Shown here in pieces: positions 26,765-35,032 of a stretch of 64,000 nucleotides of DNA. The stretch is from assembly GCA_021797555.1 (NCBI GenBank), contig JAJZZM010000004.1, positions 1 through 64,000 of the forward strand, given 5' to 3'. Positions within the stretch are counted from its first letter, which is position 1. Every line of letters begins with the position of its first letter. A program made the position numbers and the translations under genes. Under the pieces are notes generated by a model, which made no database searches, was not told the DNA's origin, and saw only the letters and a program-made list of their open reading frames with translations. The DNA comes from Thermoplasmata archaeon. GTDB taxonomy: Archaea > Thermoplasmatota > Thermoplasmata > Thermoplasmatales > Thermoplasmataceae.

Positions 26765-27653
26765 TTTTTCCAAATATCCTCGGTGCAATATTATTGTTTG
26801 ATAATATTATATTATCTTTAATTACAGGTATTTTCTTTTCAAATATTATTTTATCATTTTCGAATTTGCCCCTCTGGTACCTCATCATGTCAGATAAAAA
26901 TACCTCAAAATTATCTGTTAGTTCTATTTTTAAGCTTTTCTGTACATCTATTTTGCCTTCAATTACGTCCTTATATTCAAATTGTTTATCTGATATGAAC
27001 ATTCCACGGAACATATCCGATGGCTCTATATTTTTCAGTGCAAGACCTACCCTTGAACCGGCATCAGCAGTATCAACATCAACATCATTCATCTGAATTG
27101 ATTTAATTTCTATTTCCCTATCTATATCTGATAAAATCATTTTATTATGTTTTTTAATGCTGCCGGATATTACAAAGCCCAAAGCAACTGTGCCAACACC
27201 CCTTACCTTAAAGAAATGGTCTATTACTGTTAAATTTTTATTATTATCCCTGTTTATTTTTACTTTCTTTAATTCATCAATTAATTCCATAGGCCTTCCA
27301 TCAAAAAATTTATAGTTTTTTAAATTTGTGTTCTTTATTATATTTTTTATTAAGTCCTTTTTATCATTATCTGCAATAATAAATCCATTTTCTTTATTCA
27401 TTAAATCTAATGTTACGATAATCTCTCCAAGTTCCTTATTTATATTTTTTGCGTTGACAATTGCAATATCAGCCGGGAATATAGAATCTGTTAATGATGA
27501 TACCTTTTCAGGGTATTTTATAGGTTCTATAAATGTAAAAATATTATCCTCATCCTTTCTATGGTATAACTGTATATCGCTGTTCGTTCCTATTTTGGCT
27601 ATTTCCTTAACATATTCCTGTGAATTGTATGCAAAAACATTATATGATTCCAT
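26754..27653 (-). CDS. EF-1A/SelB-like protein with degenerate GTPase domain
   Basis: The 299-residue protein resembles a translation GTPase in layout. Residues about 1-130 take the place of the G domain; 135-210 are an EF-Tu domain 2 (FKVRGVGTVALGFVISGSIK, then DADAGSRVG-like TADAGSRVGLALK); the rest looks like a domain 3 barrel. No P-loop (GxxxxGKS/T) and no NKxD motif can be found, so it probably does not bind GTP in the usual way. Archaea are known to carry EF-1A-related proteins of uncertain role, and this looks like one. It sits 29 bases downstream of hemH and may belong to the asnS-hemE-hemH transcript. Confidence 0.65.
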   Translation of the reverse strand: MESYNVFAYNSQEYVKEIAKIGTNSDIQLYHRKDEDNIFTFIEPIKYPEKVSSLTDSIFPADIAIVNAKNINKELGEIIVTLDLMNKENGFIIADNDKKDLIKNIIKNTNLKNYKFFDGRPMELIDELKKVKINRDNNKNLTVIDHFFKVRGVGTVALGFVISGSIKKHNKMILSDIDREIEIKSIQMNDVDVDTADAGSRVGLALKNIEPSDMFRGMFISDKQFEYKDVIEGKIDVQKSLKIELTDNFEVFLSDMMRYQRGKFENDKIIFEKKIPVIKDNIILSNNNIAPRIFGKIKV

Positions 27654-27682
27654 TATACCTTATTTTATAAAAATATATATTT

Positions 27683-28549
27683 TTATAGATTTTTTAAAAT
27701 TACATTTTTTAATAATATTATAGTTTCATCGGAGCAGGAAGGTGTTATTGCCCTTCCATATTTTATATTATTCCCTTCGATAAAATCTTTATACTTTACA
27801 TCTAAATCATATAATATTTCTAAATGCTCATATAAAAATCCTATGGGTATTACTAGCAAATTATCTATTTTATCCTTTTTAAAATCATCAACCAATGAAT
27901 ATATTGATGGCTCGATCCATTTGCCATATTTGCCCTGCGAATAAAATGCCTTATAATGCCTTTTTAACCCCATTATACCTGAAATTTCCTCTGCCTTATC
28001 ATACAGGCTATTAATATATGATGTTTCATCATCGATTAATGGCAGGCTATGCGCTGTAAATAAAAAATTATCATAATCATATACATATTTGCTTATCTGC
28101 TTAATCCATATATAATTAAACATAGAATCATCAAGGCCATTTATAAATTTAATTTTTATATTTTTATTTTTTACTGCATTATTTAATGGTATTTCATATG
28201 ATTTTTTTATATTGTTTGACTTAAATGCAAATAATGGCAATGCTATTATTTCATCATTATTATCAATATCCGAAACAACATCTTCAATTGATGGCTTCCA
28301 GTGCTTGTATGCATCTATTATTTCAAAATCATCATATTTATTTAATAATTTATTTAATTTATTTATTATATTTTTTATAATGTCATTTGACGGTGATTTT
28401 CCGTTTACCATTTCATATTTCTTGATATTTTCTTCCATTATATCGTCAGGAACCTTTTTCCCATTAAATATCCCACTTAAATATTCCGGTACATCTTCTG
28501 TTCTTTCTGGGCTTCCGTAACTTAGTAAAATTACCTTATACATGCACAC
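27683..28549 (-). CDS. hemH: Ferrochelatase family protein
   Basis: Ferrochelatase inserts iron into a porphyrin at the end of heme synthesis; a related coproporphyrin form also exists. The 288-residue protein has LLSYGSPE at the start, FTAHSLP (with the metal-binding His, about residue 168), YSQGKYGKWIEPS and the diagnostic IPIGFLYEHLEILYDLD, where the Glu acts in catalysis. It follows hemE by 36 bases and so belongs to a heme gene pair. The sequence does not tell which porphyrin is used. The frame opens with two Met (M1 and M3), and either may be the start. Confidence 0.9.
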   Translation of the reverse strand: MCMYKVILLSYGSPERTEDVPEYLSGIFNGKKVPDDIMEENIKKYEMVNGKSPSNDIIKNIINKLNKLLNKYDDFEIIDAYKHWKPSIEDVVSDIDNNDEIIALPLFAFKSNNIKKSYEIPLNNAVKNKNIKIKFINGLDDSMFNYIWIKQISKYVYDYDNFLFTAHSLPLIDDETSYINSLYDKAEEISGIMGLKRHYKAFYSQGKYGKWIEPSIYSLVDDFKKDKIDNLLVIPIGFLYEHLEILYDLDVKYKDFIEGNNIKYGRAITPSCSDETIILLKNVILKNL

Positions 28550-28585
28550 TGATTAATTAAAACGATTTATAATTTTATAAAAAAA

Positions 28586-29596
28586 TTATTTATTAAAACT
28601 ATGTATAGTATCAACTATAGACCTCAATGTATCCACTTTTGTATCAGGCAAAACACCATGACCAAGATTAAATATATAATTATTTTTATCAAAATTCTGG
28701 CTCAGTATATAATTTGATTCATTAATTGCATAATTTTTACTGTACTGGACAATATAAGGGTCTAGATTTCCCTGCAAGCCAATATCATTGTTAAGAATTT
28801 TTCTTGCGTCCTTAATGTTAATTCTCCAGTCAATGCTTAAAAAATCTGGATTTATGTCGTTGAAACTATTAATCATGCCTGAATTGCCTGTAGCAAAGTA
28901 TATTACAGGAATTTTCCCCTTAAATTCATTTACTATTTCAATAATATCATTTTTTATATAATTGTTAAATGTATATGGAGATAATGAACCCAGCCATGAA
29001 TCAAATATCTGTATTGCGTCTACTCCGGCCTTTATCTGCATTTTTAAGTAATTTATAATCATATTTTTTATTAGTTTTTTATAATCCTTAAAAATATCAT
29101 CATTTAACATTATTTTCTTTGTATAGTTTAAATTATTGTCCGATGTACCCGACAGTATATATGATAGAATTGTTATTATTCCGCCAGAAAATCCTATTAA
29201 TGGCGTATTTTTATGTTTTTTCTTAAATAATTTAATGGCATCGTATGTTTTATATTTTAAATTATTTTCATCAAATTCTATTATATTTTTTAATTCCCTA
29301 TTATTTTTATATCCATTGTATATAACAGGGCCATTCAAATTAAAATCAATATTATAACCCATGGCCTCTAATGGCAGTATTATATCTGCAAATATTATTG
29401 CGGCATCAACATTTAATAAATTTACCGGTTCATATGTTATTTTTTCTGTAATTTCAGGATTCATGCATATTTCCCTTATATTATATTTTTTCCTGATTTC
29501 CTTATATGCATCCATATATCTTCCTGCCTGGCGCATGAACCATACCGGAATTTTTTCAGAATTTTTATTTTTAAGGGTTTCTAAAAAATTATTCAT
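28586..29596 (-). CDS. hemE: Uroporphyrinogen decarboxylase
   Basis: HemE removes four acetate carboxyls from uroporphyrinogen III to give coproporphyrinogen III. The 336-residue sequence contains the signature [12 protein letters not shown] near residue 18, the [16 protein letters not shown] segment with the catalytic Asp, FDSWLG and a late GHGVLPDT. The ATG overlaps the end of asnS by 4 bases (ATGA), and hemH follows. An operon asnS-hemE-hemH, perhaps with the GTPase-like gene, is therefore likely. Confidence 0.94.
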   Translation of the reverse strand: MNNFLETLKNKNSEKIPVWFMRQAGRYMDAYKEIRKKYNIREICMNPEITEKITYEPVNLLNVDAAIIFADIILPLEAMGYNIDFNLNGPVIYNGYKNNRELKNIIEFDENNLKYKTYDAIKLFKKKHKNTPLIGFSGGIITILSYILSGTSDNNLNYTKKIMLNDDIFKDYKKLIKNMIINYLKMQIKAGVDAIQIFDSWLGSLSPYTFNNYIKNDIIEIVNEFKGKIPVIYFATGNSGMINSFNDINPDFLSIDWRINIKDARKILNNDIGLQGNLDPYIVQYSKNYAINESNYILSQNFDKNNYIFNLGHGVLPDTKVDTLRSIVDTIHSFNK

Positions 29597-30885
29597 GGTT
29601 TTACCCTTCTTATGGTCCTCGGATATGGTATTGAATCCTTTATATTACTTAATCCGCAGATCCATGTTACAACCCTGTCCAGGCCTAAACCAAAACCACT
29701 GTGCGGTATGCTTCCATATCTTCTTAAATCTACATACCAATAATAGTCATCAGGATTTAAATTGTTATTTTTTAATCTATCCAGTAATTCATTTAAATTA
29801 TATATCCTTTCACCGCCACCTACAACCTCTCCGTAGCCTTCTGGAGCCAGTAAATCATGGCATAATATTTCACCTGGATTATCCGGATCCGGCCTGTGGT
29901 AGAATGTTTTCAGTGATTCCGGATAATTAGTAACAAATATGGGGTTATTATAATGGATCATTATATTATATTCCTCATCAGCGCCTAAATCATCGCCATA
30001 TTTTAAATCCAATCCAAAATCCTTTTTTGCTTTTTCCATTAGATCCTTATATCTTATTCTTTCAAATGGAACTTTAATATTCTTTAAAACATTGATATCA
30101 CGGTTTATTATTTTTAAATCGTTTTCATTATTTTTTATAACCTCATCAATGATGTATTTTATTAAATTTTCCTCATCACGCATCATATCTTCATTATTAT
30201 ACCATGCAGCCTCAACCTCGGCATGCCAGTATTCGGACAGATGCCTTCTTGTTCTTGATTTTTCAGCTCTGAAGCTGGGTGCTACTGTAAAAACCTTTTC
30301 CAGGCTATATATTAATGTTTCCAAATAAAATTGTGAACTCTGTGTTAAATTTACCTTTTCACCGAAATAATTAACCTCAAACAGTGTTGATCCTCCTTCA
30401 GTTGCCGTTGAAACAAACATGGGTGCCTGAACCTGGTAATAATTATTTTTATAAAAAAAATCAGCAAAGGCCCTAAAAACGGTTGACCTTATTTTTAATA
30501 TGGACGTAAATTCCCTGCTCCTTAGCCATAAATGCCTGTTGTCAAGAAGAAACTCTTCACCTAAATCCTTTGTTATCGGAAAATTTTCATTTCTTTCATA
30601 TATTTTATATGATAATATTAACAATTCATATCCTGTTACTGCCCGGTCTTCCCTGTGTATAATGCCATTTATTTCAATGCTGCTTTCTACTGTTAATGAT
30701 GATAACTCCTTCATTGAATTTTCATCCAGTTTTTCAGATGATGCAATGCATTGTATTATATTGGATGAATCCCTCAGTACAATAAATGTAATTTTGCCCG
30801 AGCTCCTGATCCTGTATACCCAGCCCCTTATGCTTGCTTCCTTGCCTATAAAATTATCCGATAGTATATCATTTATTTTTTCCAT
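29593..30885 (-). CDS. asnS: Asparaginyl-tRNA synthetase
   Basis: This is a class IIb synthetase of 430 residues. Residues 1-105 are an OB-fold anticodon-binding domain ([22 protein letters not shown]). The catalytic domain has [16 protein letters not shown] in motif 2 and [10 protein letters not shown] in motif 3. The [10 protein letters not shown] form, rather than the archaeal AspRS pattern with Asp before the second Glu, supports Asn as the amino acid. Its presence suggests direct charging of tRNA-Asn. It leads the minus-strand operon with hemE; its promoter should lie in 30886-30994, shared divergently with rpo7. Confidence 0.9.
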   Translation of the reverse strand: MEKINDILSDNFIGKEASIRGWVYRIRSSGKITFIVLRDSSNIIQCIASSEKLDENSMKELSSLTVESSIEINGIIHREDRAVTGYELLILSYKIYERNENFPITKDLGEEFLLDNRHLWLRSREFTSILKIRSTVFRAFADFFYKNNYYQVQAPMFVSTATEGGSTLFEVNYFGEKVNLTQSSQFYLETLIYSLEKVFTVAPSFRAEKSRTRRHLSEYWHAEVEAAWYNNEDMMRDEENLIKYIIDEVIKNNENDLKIINRDINVLKNIKVPFERIRYKDLMEKAKKDFGLDLKYGDDLGADEEYNIMIHYNNPIFVTNYPESLKTFYHRPDPDNPGEILCHDLLAPEGYGEVVGGGERIYNLNELLDRLKNNNLNPDDYYWYVDLRRYGSIPHSGFGLGLDRVVTWICGLSNIKDSIPYPRTIRRVKP

Positions 30886-30982
30886 TGTATGTTAATATTA
30901 ATTTAAGATATATTTTTTTAGAATTTTTAAGTATAATACATAAATATTTATAACATTATTAAATTAATTATTAATCTTTTAA

Positions 30983-30989
30983 AGGAGAA
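30983..30989 (+). promoter_or_regulatory. Ribosome binding site of rpo7
   Basis: AGGAGAA precedes the ATG at 30995 by a few bases. Most genes in this window that follow a gap lack such a site and look leaderless, so this one indicates a true 5' leader. The gap upstream (30886-30980) holds A/T-rich promoter-like sequence for the divergent pair asnS/rpo7. Confidence 0.5.
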
Positions 30990-30994
30990 TAAAT

Positions 30995-31573
30995 ATGTAC
31001 ATATTACTTGAAGATGAATACGTGGTTAGGGTATCGCCGGAGTTGTTGAATGAGAATTATGATGAAGCTGTTAAGGAAGCGTCCAGGGAAATACTCGAGG
31101 GCAAATTAGTGGACATAATAGACGAAAACGAGAAGGGCGTGGGAAAATCATATATTGTTTCAATAAACAGCATAGAATTGAAAGGCGAAGGAACAATAGT
31201 CCATGGCGATGGTGGAGTTTACCAGACAATAAGGTACAAGGCATTGGGATATTTACCTAAAATGCAGGAAGTTGTGGATGGCATAGTTGTATCGGTACAG
31301 AAGTTCGGTGCCTTTATAAAGTTCGGTCCATTCGAGGGTTTGCTGCACATAAGCCAGATAATGGAAGATTCTATTAATGTTGACCTTGAAAATCAGAGAT
31401 TGATAGGGAAGGATACAAAAATGGATTTAAAGGTTGGAGACAAAATAAGGGTGAGGATAGTTGCATTAAATCTGGCATCAGCATCATTATCCGATAGCAA
31501 GATTGGATTCACCGCAAAGCAGCCCGGCCTTGGAAAGGATGAATGGCTAAAGCATGAAAATATAAAAAATTGA
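30995..31573 (+). CDS. rpo7: RNA polymerase subunit Rpo7 (E')
   Basis: Rpo7 forms the RNA polymerase stalk with Rpo4 and contacts emerging RNA. The 192-residue protein has the N-terminal truncated RNP domain (MYILLEDEYVVRVSPELL) and a C-terminal S1/OB domain (IVVSVQKFGAFIKFGPFEG, then LLHISQI), as expected. A Lys/Gly tail ends it. It opens a conserved archaeal cluster: spt4, dephospho-CoA kinase, S24e and S27ae follow, nearly all touching or overlapping. Codon use is less A/T-extreme than in neighbouring genes, as usual for highly expressed ones. Confidence 0.95.
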   Translation: MYILLEDEYVVRVSPELLNENYDEAVKEASREILEGKLVDIIDENEKGVGKSYIVSINSIELKGEGTIVHGDGGVYQTIRYKALGYLPKMQEVVDGIVVSVQKFGAFIKFGPFEGLLHISQIMEDSINVDLENQRLIGKDTKMDLKVGDKIRVRIVALNLASASLSDSKIGFTAKQPGLGKDEWLKHENIKN

Positions 31574-31582
31574 GGTATAGTT

Positions 31583-31774
31583 ATGAAAAAAGTATACAAA
31601 GCATGTAAAATATGCAAAAGATTAACCACTGAAGATGTCTGCCCTGTCCATGGCGATGAGAAAACAAGGGAGGACTGGTTCGGCTTTTTATTAATAAACG
31701 ATGTAAATTCAGAAATTGCAAAAAAGGCAGAGATAAGTAAAAATGGTTTATATGCAATTAAAGTTAGATCATGA
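31583..31774 (+). CDS. spt4: Transcription elongation factor Spt4
   Basis: Spt4 binds the NGN domain of Spt5 and keeps RNA polymerase processive. The 63-residue protein carries a zinc ribbon, CKICK near residue 8 and CPVHG near residue 21; the fourth ligand, normally Cys, is His here. The rest (DWFGFLLINDVNSEIAKKAEI) matches the Spt5-contacting half. It starts 9 bases after rpo7 with a GAGGTATAG stretch upstream. The next gene begins inside its last codons. Confidence 0.92.
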   Translation: MKKVYKACKICKRLTTEDVCPVHGDEKTREDWFGFLLINDVNSEIAKKAEISKNGLYAIKVRS

Positions 31775-32255
31775 TATAATTATAAATGGAAGAATCAGAT
31801 CTTTAATTAAAAATTTTAAATATAAATTATGCACTGTAAATGATATAAAGGAATTCTCTAAAAATAATAAAATTATATCTGTTGGTGATGTAACAACAGA
31901 AAATTTAAAAAATAATAATGTTAATATTTTTCTTGAGGTTGTGGACCTTAAAACAAAAAGGGAAAATAAAAATTTCAAGCATATAGAAAATTCAATAGAA
32001 GTTGATAATCCCAATGGTGTTATAACAAAAAATTTGATGGATATACTGTATAATTCAATTAATTCAAGTAAAAATAATAGGATAGAAATAAACGGTGAGG
32101 AGGATCTGGCAGTTATACCAATAATTTTTTATGCAGATAACAATACAGTAATAGTTTATGGTATACCGGATACAGGTATGGCATATATAAAAGTGGATAA
32201 AGAAATAAAAAAAATGGTAAATAATATTATAATGGAGATGAAGAAAAATGAGTGA
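31752..32255 (+). CDS. GTP-dependent dephospho-CoA kinase (DUF359 type)
   Basis: This archaeal enzyme phosphorylates dephospho-CoA with GTP in coenzyme A synthesis and is unrelated in sequence to bacterial CoaE. The protein has [23 protein letters not shown] and [13 protein letters not shown], the conserved run of this family, and a Y-G-I-P-D-T-G segment near the end. I start at the ATG at 31752 (MQLKLD); another ATG lies three codons earlier at 31743. Either way it overlaps spt4 and the S24e gene (by 8 bases at the 3' end), a placement conserved in archaea. Confidence 0.87.
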   Translation: MQLKLDHDIIINGRIRSLIKNFKYKLCTVNDIKEFSKNNKIISVGDVTTENLKNNNVNIFLEVVDLKTKRENKNFKHIENSIEVDNPNGVITKNLMDILYNSINSSKNNRIEINGEEDLAVIPIIFYADNNTVIVYGIPDTGMAYIKVDKEIKKMVNNIIMEMKKNE

Positions 32256-32565
32256 TGAAACACCAATAAAAAACTTTAAGGTTGATAGTGAAAGAGATAA
32301 CAAATTACTGTTCAGAAAAGAAATAAAATATACTATAGACTTTAAAACAGGGAAAACTGTTAGCAGGGAGTCAATTAGAAATTTATTTGCGAATTATTAT
32401 AAGGTAAGTAAGGAACTTATAATAGTTGACAGCAACAGGCAGGAAACAGGGAAAAACCAGTTAAAAGGTTATGTAAAGATATATGATAATAAGGACCATG
32501 CAATGCTTTATGAACCGGATTACGAGCTTATAAGAAACAATTTAAAGGAGAAGGAGGTTAAATAA
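32248..32565 (+). CDS. rps24e: Ribosomal protein S24e
   Basis: S24e is a small-subunit protein shared by archaea and eukaryotes. The 105-residue sequence has [20 protein letters not shown] and the [22 protein letters not shown] core typical of the family. An AATGGAGATG stretch in the preceding gene can serve as ribosome site. The stop TAA shares its last A with the ATG of S27ae, so the two are coupled. Confidence 0.95.
   Translation: MSDETPIKNFKVDSERDNKLLFRKEIKYTIDFKTGKTVSRESIRNLFANYYKVSKELIIVDSNRQETGKNQLKGYVKIYDNKDHAMLYEPDYELIRNNLKEKEVK
32553..32558 (+). promoter_or_regulatory. Ribosome binding site of rps27ae
   Basis: GGAGGT at 32553-32558, six bases before the ATG at 32565, is a near-perfect anti-16S match. 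It fixes the start of this very short gene. Confidence 0.7.
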
Positions 32566-32720
32566 TGGAAAAAAGAGAGTTATATGAAGTAAAGGATTCA
32601 AAAATAGTAAGAAATAGAAGATTCTGCCCGAGATGTGGCCCAGGAGTTTTTCTTGCAGAGCATAAGGACAGATTTTCATGCGGAAAATGTGGATATACTG
32701 AATTTAAAAAGAAAAAATAA
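32565..32720 (+). CDS. rps27ae: Ribosomal protein S27ae
   Basis: This 51-residue zinc-ribbon protein of the small subunit has FCPRCGPG near residue 20 and [10 protein letters not shown] near residue 38, giving the C-x2-C...C-x2-C metal site. Length and motifs are normal for archaeal S27ae, which is not fused to ubiquitin. The ATG overlaps the stop of rps24e by one base. It is the last gene of the cluster; a T-rich tract follows, and the next gene converges from the other strand. Confidence 0.95.
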   Translation: MEKRELYEVKDSKIVRNRRFCPRCGPGVFLAEHKDRFSCGKCGYTEFKKKK

Positions 32721-32738
32721 ATTTTTAAAATTTTTATA
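32718..32738 (+). terminator. T-rich tract after rps27ae
   Basis: ATTTTTAAAATTTTTATAA follows the stop codon with two runs of five T, the type of oligo-T sequence at which archaeal RNA polymerase stops. It lies between two convergent genes, so it could serve the plus-strand cluster. No hairpin is needed or seen. Confidence 0.4.
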
Positions 32739-33033
32739 AATTATATATAAGGTTTGTGGTTTCCCCGCCTTCCTTTTCTATTGATGTTATTCTTTTTCTG
32801 ATTATTTCTGATGCTTCTTTATCATCTGTTTTTAAGCTTAATAGTTCGACCAGATATGTCATTTCATAATCCAGCACAAGTGCAAGGTTCCTTAAATACT
32901 CAACCTTGTCATCACTTATTTTTTTGCGCTTATCCGATACAAAGCAGTCCAGATGCACAGATCCATCCTTCGTAAAGGTAAACTTTTCTCCGGTTCTTAT
33001 AGTTTTGTTACATATATAGCATTTATATTCCAT
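32734..33033 (-). CDS. DUF2175 family zinc-ribbon protein
   Basis: The 99-residue protein begins YKCYICNKTIRTGEKFTFTK and continues with HLDCF, giving a C-x2-C...H-x2-C metal-binding site in the first 32 residues, as in archaeal DUF2175 proteins. The remainder is two helices rich in charged residues, likely a coiled coil (residues about 40-90). The function of the family is unknown. It converges on the ribosomal cluster. No neighbour on its own strand is close enough for an operon. Confidence 0.75.
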   Translation of the reverse strand: MEYKCYICNKTIRTGEKFTFTKDGSVHLDCFVSDKRKKISDDKVEYLRNLALVLDYEMTYLVELLSLKTDDKEASEIIRKRITSIEKEGGETTNLIYNL

Positions 33034-33241
33034 AAACCATAATTAATTAAAAGATGTTAAATTTATCGTTAAATAATTTTTTACATTTATACCTATAATT
33101 ATTATAGAATAATACGAATTTAGTAATAATTTTATTTAATATGTATTATTTTATAAAAAAGAAAAGTTTTATAAAATATAAATAAATTAACGTAAAACGG
33201 AAACAGTTAATTCAACTGGTTATAAAAAGGATTTAAGTTTC

Positions 33242-34951
33242 ATGAACCTTGTGATGCTTAATGCAATGGGCATGATCGGTTCTGGATGGTTATTTGCTGA
33301 ATTGTACACAAGTTCATATGCCGGTTCATTTGGTTCAATATTTTCATGGATTTTAGGTGGCGTAATAGTTTTGTTCATGGCATTGACATTCATGGAAGTT
33401 TCATCAGCCTTTCCAAAAGCCGGAGGGTCTACACCTATAGGTGAATTTTCACATGGCAAATTAGTGGGATTTATAGCAGGATGGGGTGCCTGGATATCCG
33501 ATGTTATGACACCTCCCATAGAGGCAATAGCTTCAGTAACATATCTATCGTTTTTTATTCCGGGAATTGTTACCAGTAGCGGTGTTTTACTGCCATTTGG
33601 GTATTTATTTGCGGTGATAATAATGGTTGTTGTATTAATAATAAATTTATTTTCTGTTAAAACTTTCGGGAATATATTATCAGGCGTTATGATCTGGAAA
33701 TGGGCCATACCCTTATTAGTAATATTAACGTTTATACCATTTGTATTCCACGCATCAAATTTTGTGGCATATGGCTCATTTTACCATGGATATTCAGGCA
33801 TTTTCTATGCGTTAGTACTTGGTGGCGTAATTTTTTCATTTGAGGGGTACCGTGCAGCAATAAACATGGCAGGAGAGGCGAAAGATAAAACATATATATG
33901 GAAATCTGTAATAGTTGCATTGCTGCTTGTAATGGGTTTATATATATTATTGCAGGTGGCCTTTGTTGGGGCGATTAACTGGTCCATCTTTTCTGTTAGC
34001 CCCGGAAACTGGGGTGCTTTAAATTCTACAATAATATCAGGGCCATTTGCACAGGAAGCTGCTGCTGCCGGTTTAGGCTGGCTAATTGTAATTTTAATGA
34101 TTGATGCTGTCATATCACCTGGCGGTGCCGGCGTTAGCTATGCAGCATATCCTTCAAGAATATTCCAGTCAATGTCTGAGTATGGCTATGCACCTAAAAG
34201 TTTCCTGCAGTTAAGTAAAAATCATGTTCCTGCCAGGGCATTAATTTTAGGCTTTGTCCTTGGATTATTTTTTATATACGAGTTCCCCGGATGGGATTTA
34301 TTAATCGGAATATTGACATCGACACTGGTAATAGCCTATATTGTTGGCCCGGCATCAATAAACATTTTGAGAGCAACCGCACCGGATGTTGAAAGACCGT
34401 TTAGATTAAGATATGCCAGAATAATAGCACCGATAGGGTTTATCTTTACATTTTTAGTTGTATATTGGTCAGGCTGGCCATTATCCGGCGAGGTTGTATT
34501 TGTTGTATTGCTAGGATTGTATATGTTTTTATATTATTATAAAAAATTATTTGATATTTCATCTGAGGAATACAGGTACATATTTATTTTTATAGCAACA
34601 ACAGTAATATTTTCATTTGTGTTAATATTGCTATTCAATTTCTATACTTATTACTATTTGGGCACCATAATAGAAATTATAGCTGGGATTATAATGATCT
34701 TTTCATTTTTAAAAATGAATAGAATAAATAGTGATTCAGATATGGTCCATGGGTCATGGTTTATATTTACATTATTGGCCATTGAAATATTATCTTTAAT
34801 AGGCCCGTATCAATACGGAGGGCTTAACTATATAAAATTCCCCTTTGATTTTATAGTAACCGGAATAGTTGCCTTTATCTTTTATTTATGGTCACAGAAG
34901 AGCGGAAGGAAAACTGAATCATTAAATAATTATATAGAATCAATGAAATAA
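33242..34951 (+). CDS. APC-family amino acid permease
   Basis: The 569-residue protein has about twelve to fourteen membrane helices. The first, NLVMLNAMGMIGSGWLFAE, contains the helix-breaking I-G-S-G substrate motif of APC transporters, and the FSFEGYRAAINMAGEAKD loop also fits. Upstream of the ATG at 33242 the frame stays open to 33191 and would encode TGYKKDLSF, the usual L-x-R/K-D-L-S lead-in of this family. No ATG, GTG or TTG occurs there, so the start is uncertain. The substrate is unknown. A large soluble extension is absent. TATA-like sequence is at about 33170-33185. Confidence 0.85.
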   Translation: MNLVMLNAMGMIGSGWLFAELYTSSYAGSFGSIFSWILGGVIVLFMALTFMEVSSAFPKAGGSTPIGEFSHGKLVGFIAGWGAWISDVMTPPIEAIASVTYLSFFIPGIVTSSGVLLPFGYLFAVIIMVVVLIINLFSVKTFGNILSGVMIWKWAIPLLVILTFIPFVFHASNFVAYGSFYHGYSGIFYALVLGGVIFSFEGYRAAINMAGEAKDKTYIWKSVIVALLLVMGLYILLQVAFVGAINWSIFSVSPGNWGALNSTIISGPFAQEAAAAGLGWLIVILMIDAVISPGGAGVSYAAYPSRIFQSMSEYGYAPKSFLQLSKNHVPARALILGFVLGLFFIYEFPGWDLLIGILTSTLVIAYIVGPASINILRATAPDVERPFRLRYARIIAPIGFIFTFLVVYWSGWPLSGEVVFVVLLGLYMFLYYYKKLFDISSEEYRYIFIFIATTVIFSFVLILLFNFYTYYYLGTIIEIIAGIIMIFSFLKMNRINSDSDMVHGSWFIFTLLAIEILSLIGPYQYGGLNYIKFPFDFIVTGIVAFIFYLWSQKSGRKTESLNNYIESMK

Positions 34952-35032
34952 TTAATATTTTATCCTATAAATACATATTATATTTTCAATAAAATTATAT
35001 ACATTTATGAATTACCATACAGATTATATTAA

